From assembly GCF_041321155.1 (NCBI RefSeq), contig NZ_JBGGWB010000003.1:186001-250000 (forward strand): a stretch of 64,000 nt of DNA, written 5' to 3'. Both the position numbers and the translations under genes were made by a program. Below are positions 56,512 through 64,000 of the stretch, in pieces. Source of the DNA: Sphingomonas sp. IW22. GTDB taxonomy: Bacteria > Pseudomonadota > Alphaproteobacteria > Sphingomonadales > Sphingomonadaceae. The notes under the pieces are model-generated. The model saw only the letters and a program-made list of their open reading frames with translations, did no database searches and was not told the DNA's origin. Numbering within the stretch: the first letter of the stretch is position 1; every line of letters begins with the position of its first letter.

Positions 56512-57443
56512 GCCATCGCTCCCACCGGGGTGGCGACCTGCCGCGCTTCCCAGTCCTTGTAGGTCAGCCCACCTTCAGCGGTGCGCCAGTCAATCTGCCC
56601 GTTTGACGCCCTGCCGTTCACCACCGCCGCTGCGGCGCTGGGGCTGCGGAAGGCATAGTCCTGCGTGAACACGCAGTGCGCGCCACGCTCGGTGAGGACG
56701 CCCGATCGGCGAAGCTCTGCGTAGAGAGAGGCGTAGGTGTGGTGTTCGAGGCCGGTCCATTCGAGCCTGCTCATTGATCCGGCCTCAACGACGAACTCGC
56801 CGTTTGTAAGAACAGCCGAGGCACGCAAGCCGTGCTTGCGCGATTCCAGCACGAAGCGCGTTCCGACAGTGCCAACCTCCTGCGGGTCCGCCATGAACCG
56901 CACAGGCGTGGTGGTTGTCATGGGCCGCACCGACCGGGTGCGCTGGATGAACATATCAACGCGCACGGCGGGCAACACGATCAGCAGGTTCTCAAGGAAC
57001 GCCTCCATCTTCGCGATGTCGGCTTCGCTGAGGACCGGCAGCACCGGCGCAGTCAGGTTGTCGAGCGGGGTGTGCCCTATCGCCTTGGCGTGACTGATCA
57101 GGCGCGCTTCGAGGTAGCGAACATGCGCCTTGTTGAGCTTGTTGGCTGCGGCGGTGACCAGCACCGCACTGGTCCACCACTCCTTGCGCACATCATGCTG
57201 ACGGATGCGCGCGCCGATATCCTCGCCCTCACCGATGTAGGCAAACGGCTCGCCGTTCTGGTCGCCGAGCAGCAGGTAGACGCCCGCATAGCTCGCCTCA
57301 GTGCGCACGAGCGCCTCGCTCAACTGGGTGCGCGGGAACAGCAGGACGTGGCCGGTCCAGTTGAACAACTCGGCAGTGACCATGCCATCGGGCCGACCAT
57401 CGATATAGTAAAGCTCCAAGGAGCGACCGACCGCAAGGCTCAT
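56508..57443 (-). CDS. GIY-YIG nuclease-domain protein with DUF4357-like C-terminus
   Basis: 311 residues. The GIY-YIG core is at about 52-125: AGVYLLLG, then FAYIGEGEDIGARIRQH (Tyr-Ile-Gly and the catalytic Arg), then the Glu in VRYLEARLI. The C-terminal 90 residues (SLYAELRRSGVLTERG, AFRSPSAAAAVVNGR) look like DUF4357, which often trails GIY-YIG domains. The ATG overlaps the hsdS stop. Its place directly behind hsdS makes it an integral member of this operon. Confidence 0.85.
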   Translation of the reverse strand: MSLAVGRSLELYYIDGRPDGMVTAELFNWTGHVLLFPRTQLSEALVRTEASYAGVYLLLGDQNGEPFAYIGEGEDIGARIRQHDVRKEWWTSAVLVTAAANKLNKAHVRYLEARLISHAKAIGHTPLDNLTAPVLPVLSEADIAKMEAFLENLLIVLPAVRVDMFIQRTRSVRPMTTTTPVRFMADPQEVGTVGTRFVLESRKHGLRASAVLTNGEFVVEAGSMSRLEWTGLEHHTYASLYAELRRSGVLTERGAHCVFTQDYAFRSPSAAAAVVNGRASNGQIDWRTAEGGLTYKDWEARQVATPVGAMA

Positions 57444-59296
57444 ACGAACAGCCTCCCGGTCGTGGTCTTGGGGCCGGAGCCGGTCGGCACGATGCCGTGG
57501 CGACGCATCCAGCCCAGCCACTTGGCAAGCTCACCGGCGCGGAACTTCTCGCGCTTCTCCGGGTGCCAATCGTCGAGGAAGCCGGTGATGATATCGTCGT
57601 CGGATGGCGTGGCACCCTCACTGAGCAGGTCGTTCCAGACGCCGTAGAGCGTCGCCACGGCCTCAGCCTGCTTGGTTGTGAGACCAGCGAAATCATCGAT
57701 CAGCTTGTCGAGCTTGGCGGCGCGATCGGGGCCGAGCCAGTCGGCAAGCTCTTGGCGATGCGCCCCGCGCTGCTGACCAAGCCGGTAGCTGACCGTGGTG
57801 CCGGTGCCGCCCGCCTGATCGGCAGTGATGCCCGCAATGCTGTGGGCACCCCTCTCCATGTCGTCAATCAGCGCACCGTCGAGCGGGCCAGCGGCTGCTC
57901 GCGTATAGCTGCCCGCAAGCTCGCTGATGCCGACGTGCCCTTCAGCGAGGAAGGCCAACTTTTGGAACTTGACGCGACCGAAGGTCGCCTGACCCGCTGA
58001 CCGCTCAATGATCTCAGTGCCGACCAGCGCGCGCGCTCGGGCGCGCTCGATCGGGAACGGCAGCACCTTGGCCGAGCCGCCCACGTCAATCTTGCCAGTG
58101 ACCGCTGCGGAGATGAGGGCAGCACGACGTTCATTGAGAAGTCGGATCGCGGAGTCAGCCTCGTGGGATAGAGCGTCGAACTTTGCTGATGCCGCTTCGA
58201 TATGGCTGATGATCTCGACTTGTTCGGCATCAGGCGGAACCGTCATCCAGAAGTCAGCAATCATGGGACGACGGAGCGATTCCACTGTCGATTTCGCGGT
58301 GCCTTCCAGCACTGCCTTGGCGAACATCTCACTCATATAGGCGTAGAAAAAGCGCCCAAGCACACCACGAAACTGGGTGAATATGTAGACGCGCTGATGA
58401 GCGCGGAACTTGCCCTCGAAGTGGTGATATACCTTGCCGACGCCAGCGCCGTCTCCTGCGGTAAGCACTGCCTCACAGTCGTGGCTAAAATCACCAATGC
58501 GCTCAATCACAGGCGAGCGAACGAAGAAGGGATATGCGCCGTCCTCAACGGCATCAGCAGTATCAGCGTCACCCGTCCCGATGTGACAGATGAAGCGAAG
58601 TCGCTTCACCTCCCAATGCGCGGGCACCTCGCCGAGCCATTCGATGCCGCTGTCCTTCATCGGCGCGTGCGGATTGAGACCCTTGCTGACGGCATGAGAG
58701 ATGACGGCTTGCCGCTTCTCCTTCAGCAGCGCGATCAAGCGCCGCTGCTCCTCAATGAGCGCGTCAGTTTTGGCGGTTTCGCGGTCGAGGAAGGCGGCGA
58801 TGACGGCTTGTTCCGGCCTCTCAGGAAAGGCCAGAAGGATGTTCTTCATCTCGGAGTAGTTGGTGCTCCACAGGTCGGCGACAATCCCTTTTCCATACCG
58901 GTAGAACTCCTCCTGAAACGGGGCGCTGCGCAATAGAAAGTGGACGAAGGCTGGATCGAGAAGGGCGTCAGGCGTGATGACTGTATTGATCAGCGACACC
59001 GATCCATCGAGTTGCGAAAGCCCAGACGAGCCCTTGCGATCGGAGCGGCTGTTGATGACGAAATCGCCCGCGCGCACGCCCTTGCGATTGTCGTTGTCGT
59101 CAGTCTTCGCCGCAGTTTCAAGCTGAGGAACGATCCCCTGTTTTGTCACCGAGAGCGCAGGAAACTCGGTGTCGCTCACTTTTTCTCGGCGTTCAGTAAA
59201 CAAGCCTCCAAGCCTACGCACCTGCCAATGACTGGGCACCTCACCCAACCACTCGACACCACTGTCCTGATAACGCGAATATGCCGGAAAGCTCAC
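57440..59296 (-). CDS. hsdS: Type I restriction enzyme specificity subunit with C-terminal extension
   Basis: 618 residues. Two target-recognition modules are evident, each opening with a [12 protein letters not shown] / [12 protein letters not shown] motif (residues 13 and 217). Each closes with a conserved helix ([20 protein letters not shown]; the second ends [14 protein letters not shown] at about 405). A normal HsdS ends there. Residues 406-618 are an additional domain containing [13 protein letters not shown], weakly like Panacea/DUF4065 antitoxin-type domains. GTG start overlapping the hsdM stop. The recognition sequence cannot be read. Confidence 0.92.
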   Translation of the reverse strand: MSFPAYSRYQDSGVEWLGEVPSHWQVRRLGGLFTERREKVSDTEFPALSVTKQGIVPQLETAAKTDDNDNRKGVRAGDFVINSRSDRKGSSGLSQLDGSVSLINTVITPDALLDPAFVHFLLRSAPFQEEFYRYGKGIVADLWSTNYSEMKNILLAFPERPEQAVIAAFLDRETAKTDALIEEQRRLIALLKEKRQAVISHAVSKGLNPHAPMKDSGIEWLGEVPAHWEVKRLRFICHIGTGDADTADAVEDGAYPFFVRSPVIERIGDFSHDCEAVLTAGDGAGVGKVYHHFEGKFRAHQRVYIFTQFRGVLGRFFYAYMSEMFAKAVLEGTAKSTVESLRRPMIADFWMTVPPDAEQVEIISHIEAASAKFDALSHEADSAIRLLNERRAALISAAVTGKIDVGGSAKVLPFPIERARARALVGTEIIERSAGQATFGRVKFQKLAFLAEGHVGISELAGSYTRAAAGPLDGALIDDMERGAHSIAGITADQAGGTGTTVSYRLGQQRGAHRQELADWLGPDRAAKLDKLIDDFAGLTTKQAEAVATLYGVWNDLLSEGATPSDDDIITGFLDDWHPEKREKFRAGELAKWLGWMRRHGIVPTGSGPKTTTGRLFV

Positions 59297-61128
59297 GCCG
59301 CCAGCCCCTCCAGCATGCCCTTGATTCGGTCAGTGACTGCCTCAAGCTCAGCGTCGATCTCAGCCAGCGGGCGCGGCAGCTCGAATACATAAAAGTGCCG
59401 GGTGAACGGGATTTCGTAGCCGACCTTGGTCTTGTCGGTGTCGATCCACGCATCGTCCGCGTGCGGCAGCACCTCCCGTGCGAAATAGGTCTCGACATCC
59501 TCACTGAGCGGCACGTTCTCAGTATCGCGTAGCGCGCTGTCAGCCTGCGGCTTGCCCTTCGCTTTGCCGCGCTGACCGAACACGGTCTTGCCTGCCTCAT
59601 CACGCAGCGGTCGCGCGACGGTGATGGTGCGGTAGCCGAAGGCGCTGTTCGGGAAAATGCGCGACAGCGGCGCGAGCTTCACCTTGCCGCCCTCCGGTGC
59701 TGAGGGAAACGGCTCGCCGTCAATCACCACGTCGCGAGCAACCTCCCGCCCGTCCGCGTCGAAGCTGGTGGCAAGCTGCGCCTCAGTGAACCCGCCGAAT
59801 AGCTTGGTGACGGTCTCGATCTGCGCGTCCGACATCTCCTTACGCTTGGAGCCCAAGGATTTGCGCATCTTGCGCCACATGGACGAGGCGTCGATCAACT
59901 GGACCTTGCCCCGGCGAGCCTCCGGCTTCCGGTTGCTGATGATCCAGACATAGGTCGAGATGCCCGTATTGTAGAACATGTCGGTTGGCAGCGCGATGAT
60001 CGCCTCAACGAGGTCGTTCTCCAGCACGTAGCGGCGGATTTCGCTTTCACCACTGCCCGCACCGCCCGTGAACAGGGGCGAGCCGTTCAAGACAATCCCG
60101 AAGCGACAGCCCCCCTCATTGAGCGGGCGCATCTTCGATAGCAGGTGCATGAGGAACAGCAGCGACCCGTCAGATACGCGCGGCAAGCCGGGGCCGAAGC
60201 GACCATCGAAGCCCTTCTGCTCGTGCTCAGTGCGGACCTGCTTCTCGACCTTCTTCCACTCGACGCCAAAGGGAGGGTTAGACAGCATATAGTCGAAGGT
60301 GCGGCCGTGGTGGCCGTCGTCGGACAGGGTATTGCCCTGCACGATATTCTCGATCGGCTGCCCCTTGATGAGCATGTCGGCCTTGCAGATGGCGTAGCTC
60401 TCTGGGTTCAGTTCCTGACCAAACATGGTCAGGTGTCCTTGCGGGTTGTGCTCGGTGAGATACTCACCCGCGACCGACAGCATGCCGCCCGTCCCCGCAG
60501 TGGGATCGTAGATGGTGCGCACGATCCCCGGCTTGGTCAGCGCGTCGTCGTCCTCGACGAACAGCAGGTTGACCATGAGGCGGATGACCTCACGCGGGGT
60601 GAAATGCTCACCCGCTGTCTCGTTCGAGATTTCGGCGAACTTGCGGATCAGTTCCTCGAAGGCGAGGCCCATCGCGGCGTTGTCCACCCTGTCCGGGTGG
60701 AGGTCGATGCGAGCGAAGCGCTCAGTGACTTGATAGAGCAGCCCTGCCTTGGCGAGCCGGTCGATCTGGGCATGGAACTCGAACTGCTCGAAGATGTCGC
60801 GCACCGCAGGCGAGAAGCCCTCAACGTAGCGGACGAGGTTGGCGCGGATGTTGTCCTGATCACCCATCAGCTTTGCGAGGTCGAGCGGATCGGTGTTGTA
60901 GAAGCCCTGCTTGGCGGCGCGCAGCGCGAAGGGTTCGGGGTTTAGGCCCATCGCGGTCTTGGCCTGAAGCTCAGTGAGCACCGCTGCCTTGGTGGGTTCA
61001 AGCACGCAGTCGAGGCGGCGCAGCACAGTGAACGGCAGGATCACCCGGCCATATTCAGATTGCTTGTAGTCGCCTCTCAGCAGGTCCGCCACGGACCAGA
61101 TGAATGACGCAAGTGCTTGATGGTTCAC
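59293..61128 (-). CDS. hsdM: Type I DNA adenine methyltransferase subunit
   Basis: 611 residues. An N-terminal HsdM helical domain is followed by the N6-adenine methyltransferase core. SAM-binding motif DPTAGTGG lies at 208-215 and catalytic NPPF at 284-287. It starts at a GTG behind a strong AAGGGGG site and is the first gene of the six-gene operon. Its TGA overlaps the hsdS GTG. Confidence 0.95.
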   Translation of the reverse strand: MNHQALASFIWSVADLLRGDYKQSEYGRVILPFTVLRRLDCVLEPTKAAVLTELQAKTAMGLNPEPFALRAAKQGFYNTDPLDLAKLMGDQDNIRANLVRYVEGFSPAVRDIFEQFEFHAQIDRLAKAGLLYQVTERFARIDLHPDRVDNAAMGLAFEELIRKFAEISNETAGEHFTPREVIRLMVNLLFVEDDDALTKPGIVRTIYDPTAGTGGMLSVAGEYLTEHNPQGHLTMFGQELNPESYAICKADMLIKGQPIENIVQGNTLSDDGHHGRTFDYMLSNPPFGVEWKKVEKQVRTEHEQKGFDGRFGPGLPRVSDGSLLFLMHLLSKMRPLNEGGCRFGIVLNGSPLFTGGAGSGESEIRRYVLENDLVEAIIALPTDMFYNTGISTYVWIISNRKPEARRGKVQLIDASSMWRKMRKSLGSKRKEMSDAQIETVTKLFGGFTEAQLATSFDADGREVARDVVIDGEPFPSAPEGGKVKLAPLSRIFPNSAFGYRTITVARPLRDEAGKTVFGQRGKAKGKPQADSALRDTENVPLSEDVETYFAREVLPHADDAWIDTDKTKVGYEIPFTRHFYVFELPRPLAEIDAELEAVTDRIKGMLEGLAA

Positions 61129-61225
61129 CGTTTCCCCCTTGACTGGGCTAAGGTAGCATGCCCGCTGAGGGGAGGACAGCGACTTATGCGATACCGGTTT
61201 CTGTTAAACGGGACGTTGAGGCGGC

Positions 61226-61798
61226 ATGGCAGATCAGCCTGACCTGCTCACCGATCTGCACGATCTCGACTTCGTGCGCCTGCTGCTGGCTGAGATGCAC
61301 GATGACCTGCGCGGCAAGGTCAGCCGCTTTCGTCAGCTTGACGACACGGTGAGTGCGATCGGGTCGAGGCAGTCGATGATCCCCGGTGGTGAGGTCGCCT
61401 ACGCTGCGTGGGTCGAGGCGCGCAGCACCTTCGTGCATGGCAACTTCGTCGCCACGGTGCTGCTGTCGCAGGCGCTCGCTGAGCAGATGCTGGCGGCCAT
61501 GCTGGTCACGGGGCTCGACGCCGAACCGATTCCGGCTCGCATCGCCTTCCGCGACACGCTCGCCCGCTGCCGCACACGCAACTTCATCAGCGAGCAGGAC
61601 GCCACGGACTTGGAGCGGCTGATGAACCTGCGCAATCCGCTGTCGCACCATCGCCTGATCGATGACCCAACGAACCTGTCGCGACGAGCCATCGATGCGC
61701 GTTTGCCCAGTGAGGAGCACCTGCGCCGTGATGCAACCTTTGCCATCAGCATGGCGGTTCGCCTGATGGCGCTGCCGATGATCCGACTTGGTGACTGA
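61226..61798 (+). CDS. Putative HEPN-motif protein divergent from the type I operon
   Basis: 190 residues, all-helical by composition. Residues 131-143 read RLMNLRNPLSHHR, containing Arg136-x4-His141, the RNxxxH form of the HEPN ribonuclease motif, inside a helix as expected. It is transcribed away from hsdM and shares the 97-base intergenic region. HEPN RNases near type I restriction genes act as suicide effectors when restriction fails (as with PrrC). That role here is inference. It may instead be a non-catalytic HEPN protein. Confidence 0.65.
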   Translation: MADQPDLLTDLHDLDFVRLLLAEMHDDLRGKVSRFRQLDDTVSAIGSRQSMIPGGEVAYAAWVEARSTFVHGNFVATVLLSQALAEQMLAAMLVTGLDAEPIPARIAFRDTLARCRTRNFISEQDATDLERLMNLRNPLSHHRLIDDPTNLSRRAIDARLPSEEHLRRDATFAISMAVRLMALPMIRLGD

Positions 61799-62512
61799 GA
61801 GCCGAGCGCTGACGCGCTCGCCTGCTGCATCCCATTGACCGCTTCGTTGCACTTCGCGGATCAATGAGCGCAGCAATAAGGGTCAGCAGATATACACATT
61901 CTACGTCATCAACCTCGCTGTGGAAGACAACTCTATCTCCCCCGCACCTGAGCAGACTGACTGAAGAGCATCCACGGATGCTCACGCTCGGTAAAGCGAT
62001 GCTGCCCAGATGCGAGGAATAGGTGGTCATCAACCTGTAGTGTCAGACTATGCGTCGCGGCTTCGGGGTTTTACGCCCAGCAGGTGGTCGCCCGGACCCT
62101 GCATGCGCCAGCGCCTATCAAGGTATTGATCCCGGCAGAGTGAACATGACTTCAGGGATACCTTCGACGGTTATATCGTGAATGATAAGCCATTGAGAGG
62201 CGCACGCTGTTGACTCAGCGCCTACTCAATGCGGGGAGTTGTCAGCTAAAGACATGGCTCCCCATCTTTCTCGTGACTTCTTTTCAGCACGGTCTCAGAA
62301 CCGGCAACCGCAGCGCCACGAGCGCGGTCGGGGTGCCCACCCAATACACTGATGCGGCAGCAAACCGTTCAGCTTCTATTGCGTGGAGGCGAACACGCGA
62401 CAATCTAACCCCTGAGCACTTTATATATCTGCAAGATACCAAACACGGTATCTGGCCCGCAATATTTATCATCATCCCCGACGCGTCTTTCGACGCGCCG
62501 GAGAGAGATACT
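61799..62512. other. Gene-free interval behind the HEPN gene
   Basis: 714 bases of lower GC, with no supported ORF. It contains a perfect 8-bp hairpin GAGCATCC/GGATGCTC at 61966-61983 and an AT-rich patch around 62420-62470. The longest frames (62210-62650 + and 62284-62673 -) overlap the coiled-coil gene antisense or out of frame and lack ribosome sites. Confidence 0.5.
62482..62497 (-). terminator. Hairpin downstream of the coiled-coil gene
   Basis: CGCGTC and GACGCG pair around a GAAA loop (as read on the - strand), 15 bases beyond the stop. It is stable, but only A/T-rich sequence follows, with no clear U-tract. Confidence 0.35.
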
Positions 62513-63382
62513 TCATGCACGACGGAAAGCGATTCGGCCCTGAGTATCTCGGCCTTGCACCGCGTTTCCGGCCTCGACCAACCGCTGAGCCGCGAACCGG
62601 ATCGCGTTCTCAACACCGCTAAATCCGTAGCGCTTAGCTTCATTGAATAGGGTGCTGGTGCTCTTCCACTCATTTGTCAGCAGATCGAGGACGAGGTTCT
62701 CGTTGTTGGCTCCACGAGCCTTGCCCTTGTTGGCCCGTGCGCGCGCTCGCTTCGGTGCGCTTGCTGCCGTCTTTGCTGATGTCTGGGCACGACGCCGACG
62801 TGTCGGCTGAGGATCGGGCTCCGGCTGAGGTTTTGCCGCCTCCTCTCCCAGCGAAGCGAGCACGCGCTTCTTGATTTCCTGCTCAACTGCGGCGACCCGT
62901 TCGGCCACATATTGCTCACGACCCTCTTCGGCATCGGTAAGCGCCTTCTTGGCTTCCTTGAGGCGCTCAATCAGGCCGCGAATCTCAGCATTGCGTTGGT
63001 CGATGACACCGAGATCGTCGCCGCCCCGGGCCTGAGCCTCTGCAAGCTCGACTTCCTTGGCTTCAAGCGCGCTTTCCACATCGGCAACTCGACGCTGCGC
63101 ACGCGCCATCGCGGCCTTATGCTGTCCCTCGATCTCGTTGATTTGAGCAGCATGCTCACGCTGTGAGCTTTCGAAGCGCTTAGTTAGCCGGAAATACATA
63201 TCCGCCCACTCGCTATCAGGGCGCCCACCCTTGGCAGAAAACTTGGTGTTCATGTAAGTCTCGATGCCACCACTTGAAGACAAGGCCCGCCGCAACATGA
63301 TAAAGGCATTTGAGGCCTCGTTGTCGTTTGTTGAGGGATGCATTGCAGTAGCCCAGAGCTTCTCAGCTTTGTTGGTGTTCAT
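62513..63382 (-). CDS. Coiled-coil DNA-binding-like protein, unknown
   Basis: 289 residues starting at MNTNKAEKLWATAMHPSTND, with a GGAGAACG ribosome site that decided the start. The N-terminal 35 residues resemble DUF2786 (KLW-AMHPSTNDNEASNAF). Residues 60-170 form a long Glu/Ala/Arg coiled coil. A Lys/Arg/Pro-rich disordered stretch (about 170-225) follows, and the C-terminus (NENLVLDLLTNEWKSTSTLF onward) looks like a winged helix. It could be a nucleoid- or plasmid-partition-type protein, but its role is unknown. Confidence 0.7.
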   Translation of the reverse strand: MNTNKAEKLWATAMHPSTNDNEASNAFIMLRRALSSSGGIETYMNTKFSAKGGRPDSEWADMYFRLTKRFESSQREHAAQINEIEGQHKAAMARAQRRVADVESALEAKEVELAEAQARGGDDLGVIDQRNAEIRGLIERLKEAKKALTDAEEGREQYVAERVAAVEQEIKKRVLASLGEEAAKPQPEPDPQPTRRRRAQTSAKTAASAPKRARARANKGKARGANNENLVLDLLTNEWKSTSTLFNEAKRYGFSGVENAIRFAAQRLVEAGNAVQGRDTQGRIAFRRA

Positions 63383-63512
63383 GACGTTCTCCATCGTTCG
63401 GGTGAGCAACTCGCTTCCGATGTTTGGAGAATAAGCGAAGTCGGAAGGCTTCCTTGCGATTACCGCGTTTGGGATCGTTGACAGTGCCGGAGAAAGTTCG
63501 TTTGGTAGGGCA

Positions 63513-64000
63513 ATGACCCGCCCGTCACCCATGAAAGCAGCGAATCTCAAACGGTTAGCTGATGCGAAGGCTCATAATGACCTGCTATGGCAAGCCGTTA
63601 AATGGTTTGTCGTTGAGATCAGGTCGCAGATGCCAAGTCGAGGCAAGGGAACCACTGCCGAGCCGTTTCCTTCGGTTCCAGCAATCGTGAAGGCGCTCAA
63701 CCTCCACGGGCTCAAGACCACGCACAACAAGCCGATCAACTATAACACCGTGAGCCGCCTGATCACCGATCGGTTCGACGAATGGGCTGCTATTCCAACC
63801 GCCAGAGAGATGGAGGACGCGCTTCCCGCTCCTCAGCCGTATGTGTGGGGGCGTTTTCGTTTGCTGGAGGACGTGGGCGAGTTCAGCGAGGGTGATTACG
63901 GGCAGGTCAAGGAAATCATCGACGGGGGCGTGATTGGCTTCTTCACTGATTGGGACAGCGTAAAGATTCGAGACCCAGAGCACATGGAAATACCAGTCAG
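63513..64000 (+). CDS. Unknown protein, 3' partial at window end
   Basis: The frame is open from the ATG at 63513 (MTRPSPMKAANLKRLADAK) to the last base, at least 162 codons. A GGTAGGG site precedes that ATG; an ATG six codons later lacks one. The sequence has a helical N-terminus, a helix-turn-helix-like part (SVPAIVKALNLHGLK, NYNTVSRLITDRF) and an acidic end. It is divergent from the coiled-coil gene with a 130-base promoter interval. No family is recognised. Confidence 0.65.
   Translation, partial: MTRPSPMKAANLKRLADAKAHNDLLWQAVKWFVVEIRSQMPSRGKGTTAEPFPSVPAIVKALNLHGLKTTHNKPINYNTVSRLITDRFDEWAAIPTAREMEDALPAPQPYVWGRFRLLEDVGEFSEGDYGQVKEIIDGGVIGFFTDWDSVKIRDPEHMEIPV

Overview
The window is high-GC DNA from an alphaproteobacterium, most likely a Sphingomonas or another Sphingomonadales. 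The clues are the intact division and cell-wall (dcw) cluster with a DAP-type MurE, an AC-rich (Thr-Pro)n SPOR protein, a Gly/Arg/Tyr-rich DUF2171 protein, and the single-operon nitrate assimilation locus. Species placement is inference from gene style, not from a marker search.

Positions 1-17641 hold the dcw cluster, all on the + strand: rsmH (5' end missing), ftsL, ftsI, murE, murF, mraY, murD, ftsW, murG, murC, a 65-residue unknown protein, murB, ddl, ftsQ, ftsA and ftsZ. Most junctions overlap by 4 bases (ATGA or GTGA), which suggests translational coupling from rsmH to ftsQ. ftsA and ftsZ have their own leaders. A SPOR-domain envelope protein with an exact 20-copy ACGCCT repeat and a dGTPase-like gene follow.

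Positions 20731-34866 are a mosaic of housekeeping and accessory genes: a small periplasmic protein, the DUF2171 protein, tRNA-Ala(CGC), a low-GC three-gene cassette behind the tRNA, a Tat/lipoprotein-type dienelactone hydrolase, a DUF2254 membrane protein, a GMC oxidoreductase with its Tat-exported small subunit, GDP-fucose synthesis genes (gmd, fcl), a GST and an AsmA-like protein.

Positions 35088-45513 hold a complete assimilatory nitrate locus on the - strand. It runs nasT (ANTAR antiterminator), nasS (nitrate sensor), a leader with a strong terminator hairpin, a nitrate transporter, an outer-membrane porin broken by a frameshift, nirB, nirD, the nitrate reductase, the uroporphyrinogen methyltransferase needed for siroheme, and an unlisted 36-residue membrane protein coupled to it.

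Positions 45514-64000 are a defence and mobile-element island. It contains an Escherichia-like hipBA toxin-antitoxin pair with five palindromic operators at exact 27-bp spacing, flanked by 64-bp direct repeats; an internally deleted large serine recombinase; an intact small resolvase; several unknown small genes; and a type I restriction-modification operon. That operon has the order hsdM, hsdS, GIY-YIG protein, unknown protein, DUF4268/PD-(D/E)XK protein, hsdR. A divergent HEPN-motif protein sits beside hsdM, and a coiled-coil gene and an unknown partial gene lie beyond. The extended type I operon with the HEPN neighbour is the best candidate here for an undescribed composite defence system.
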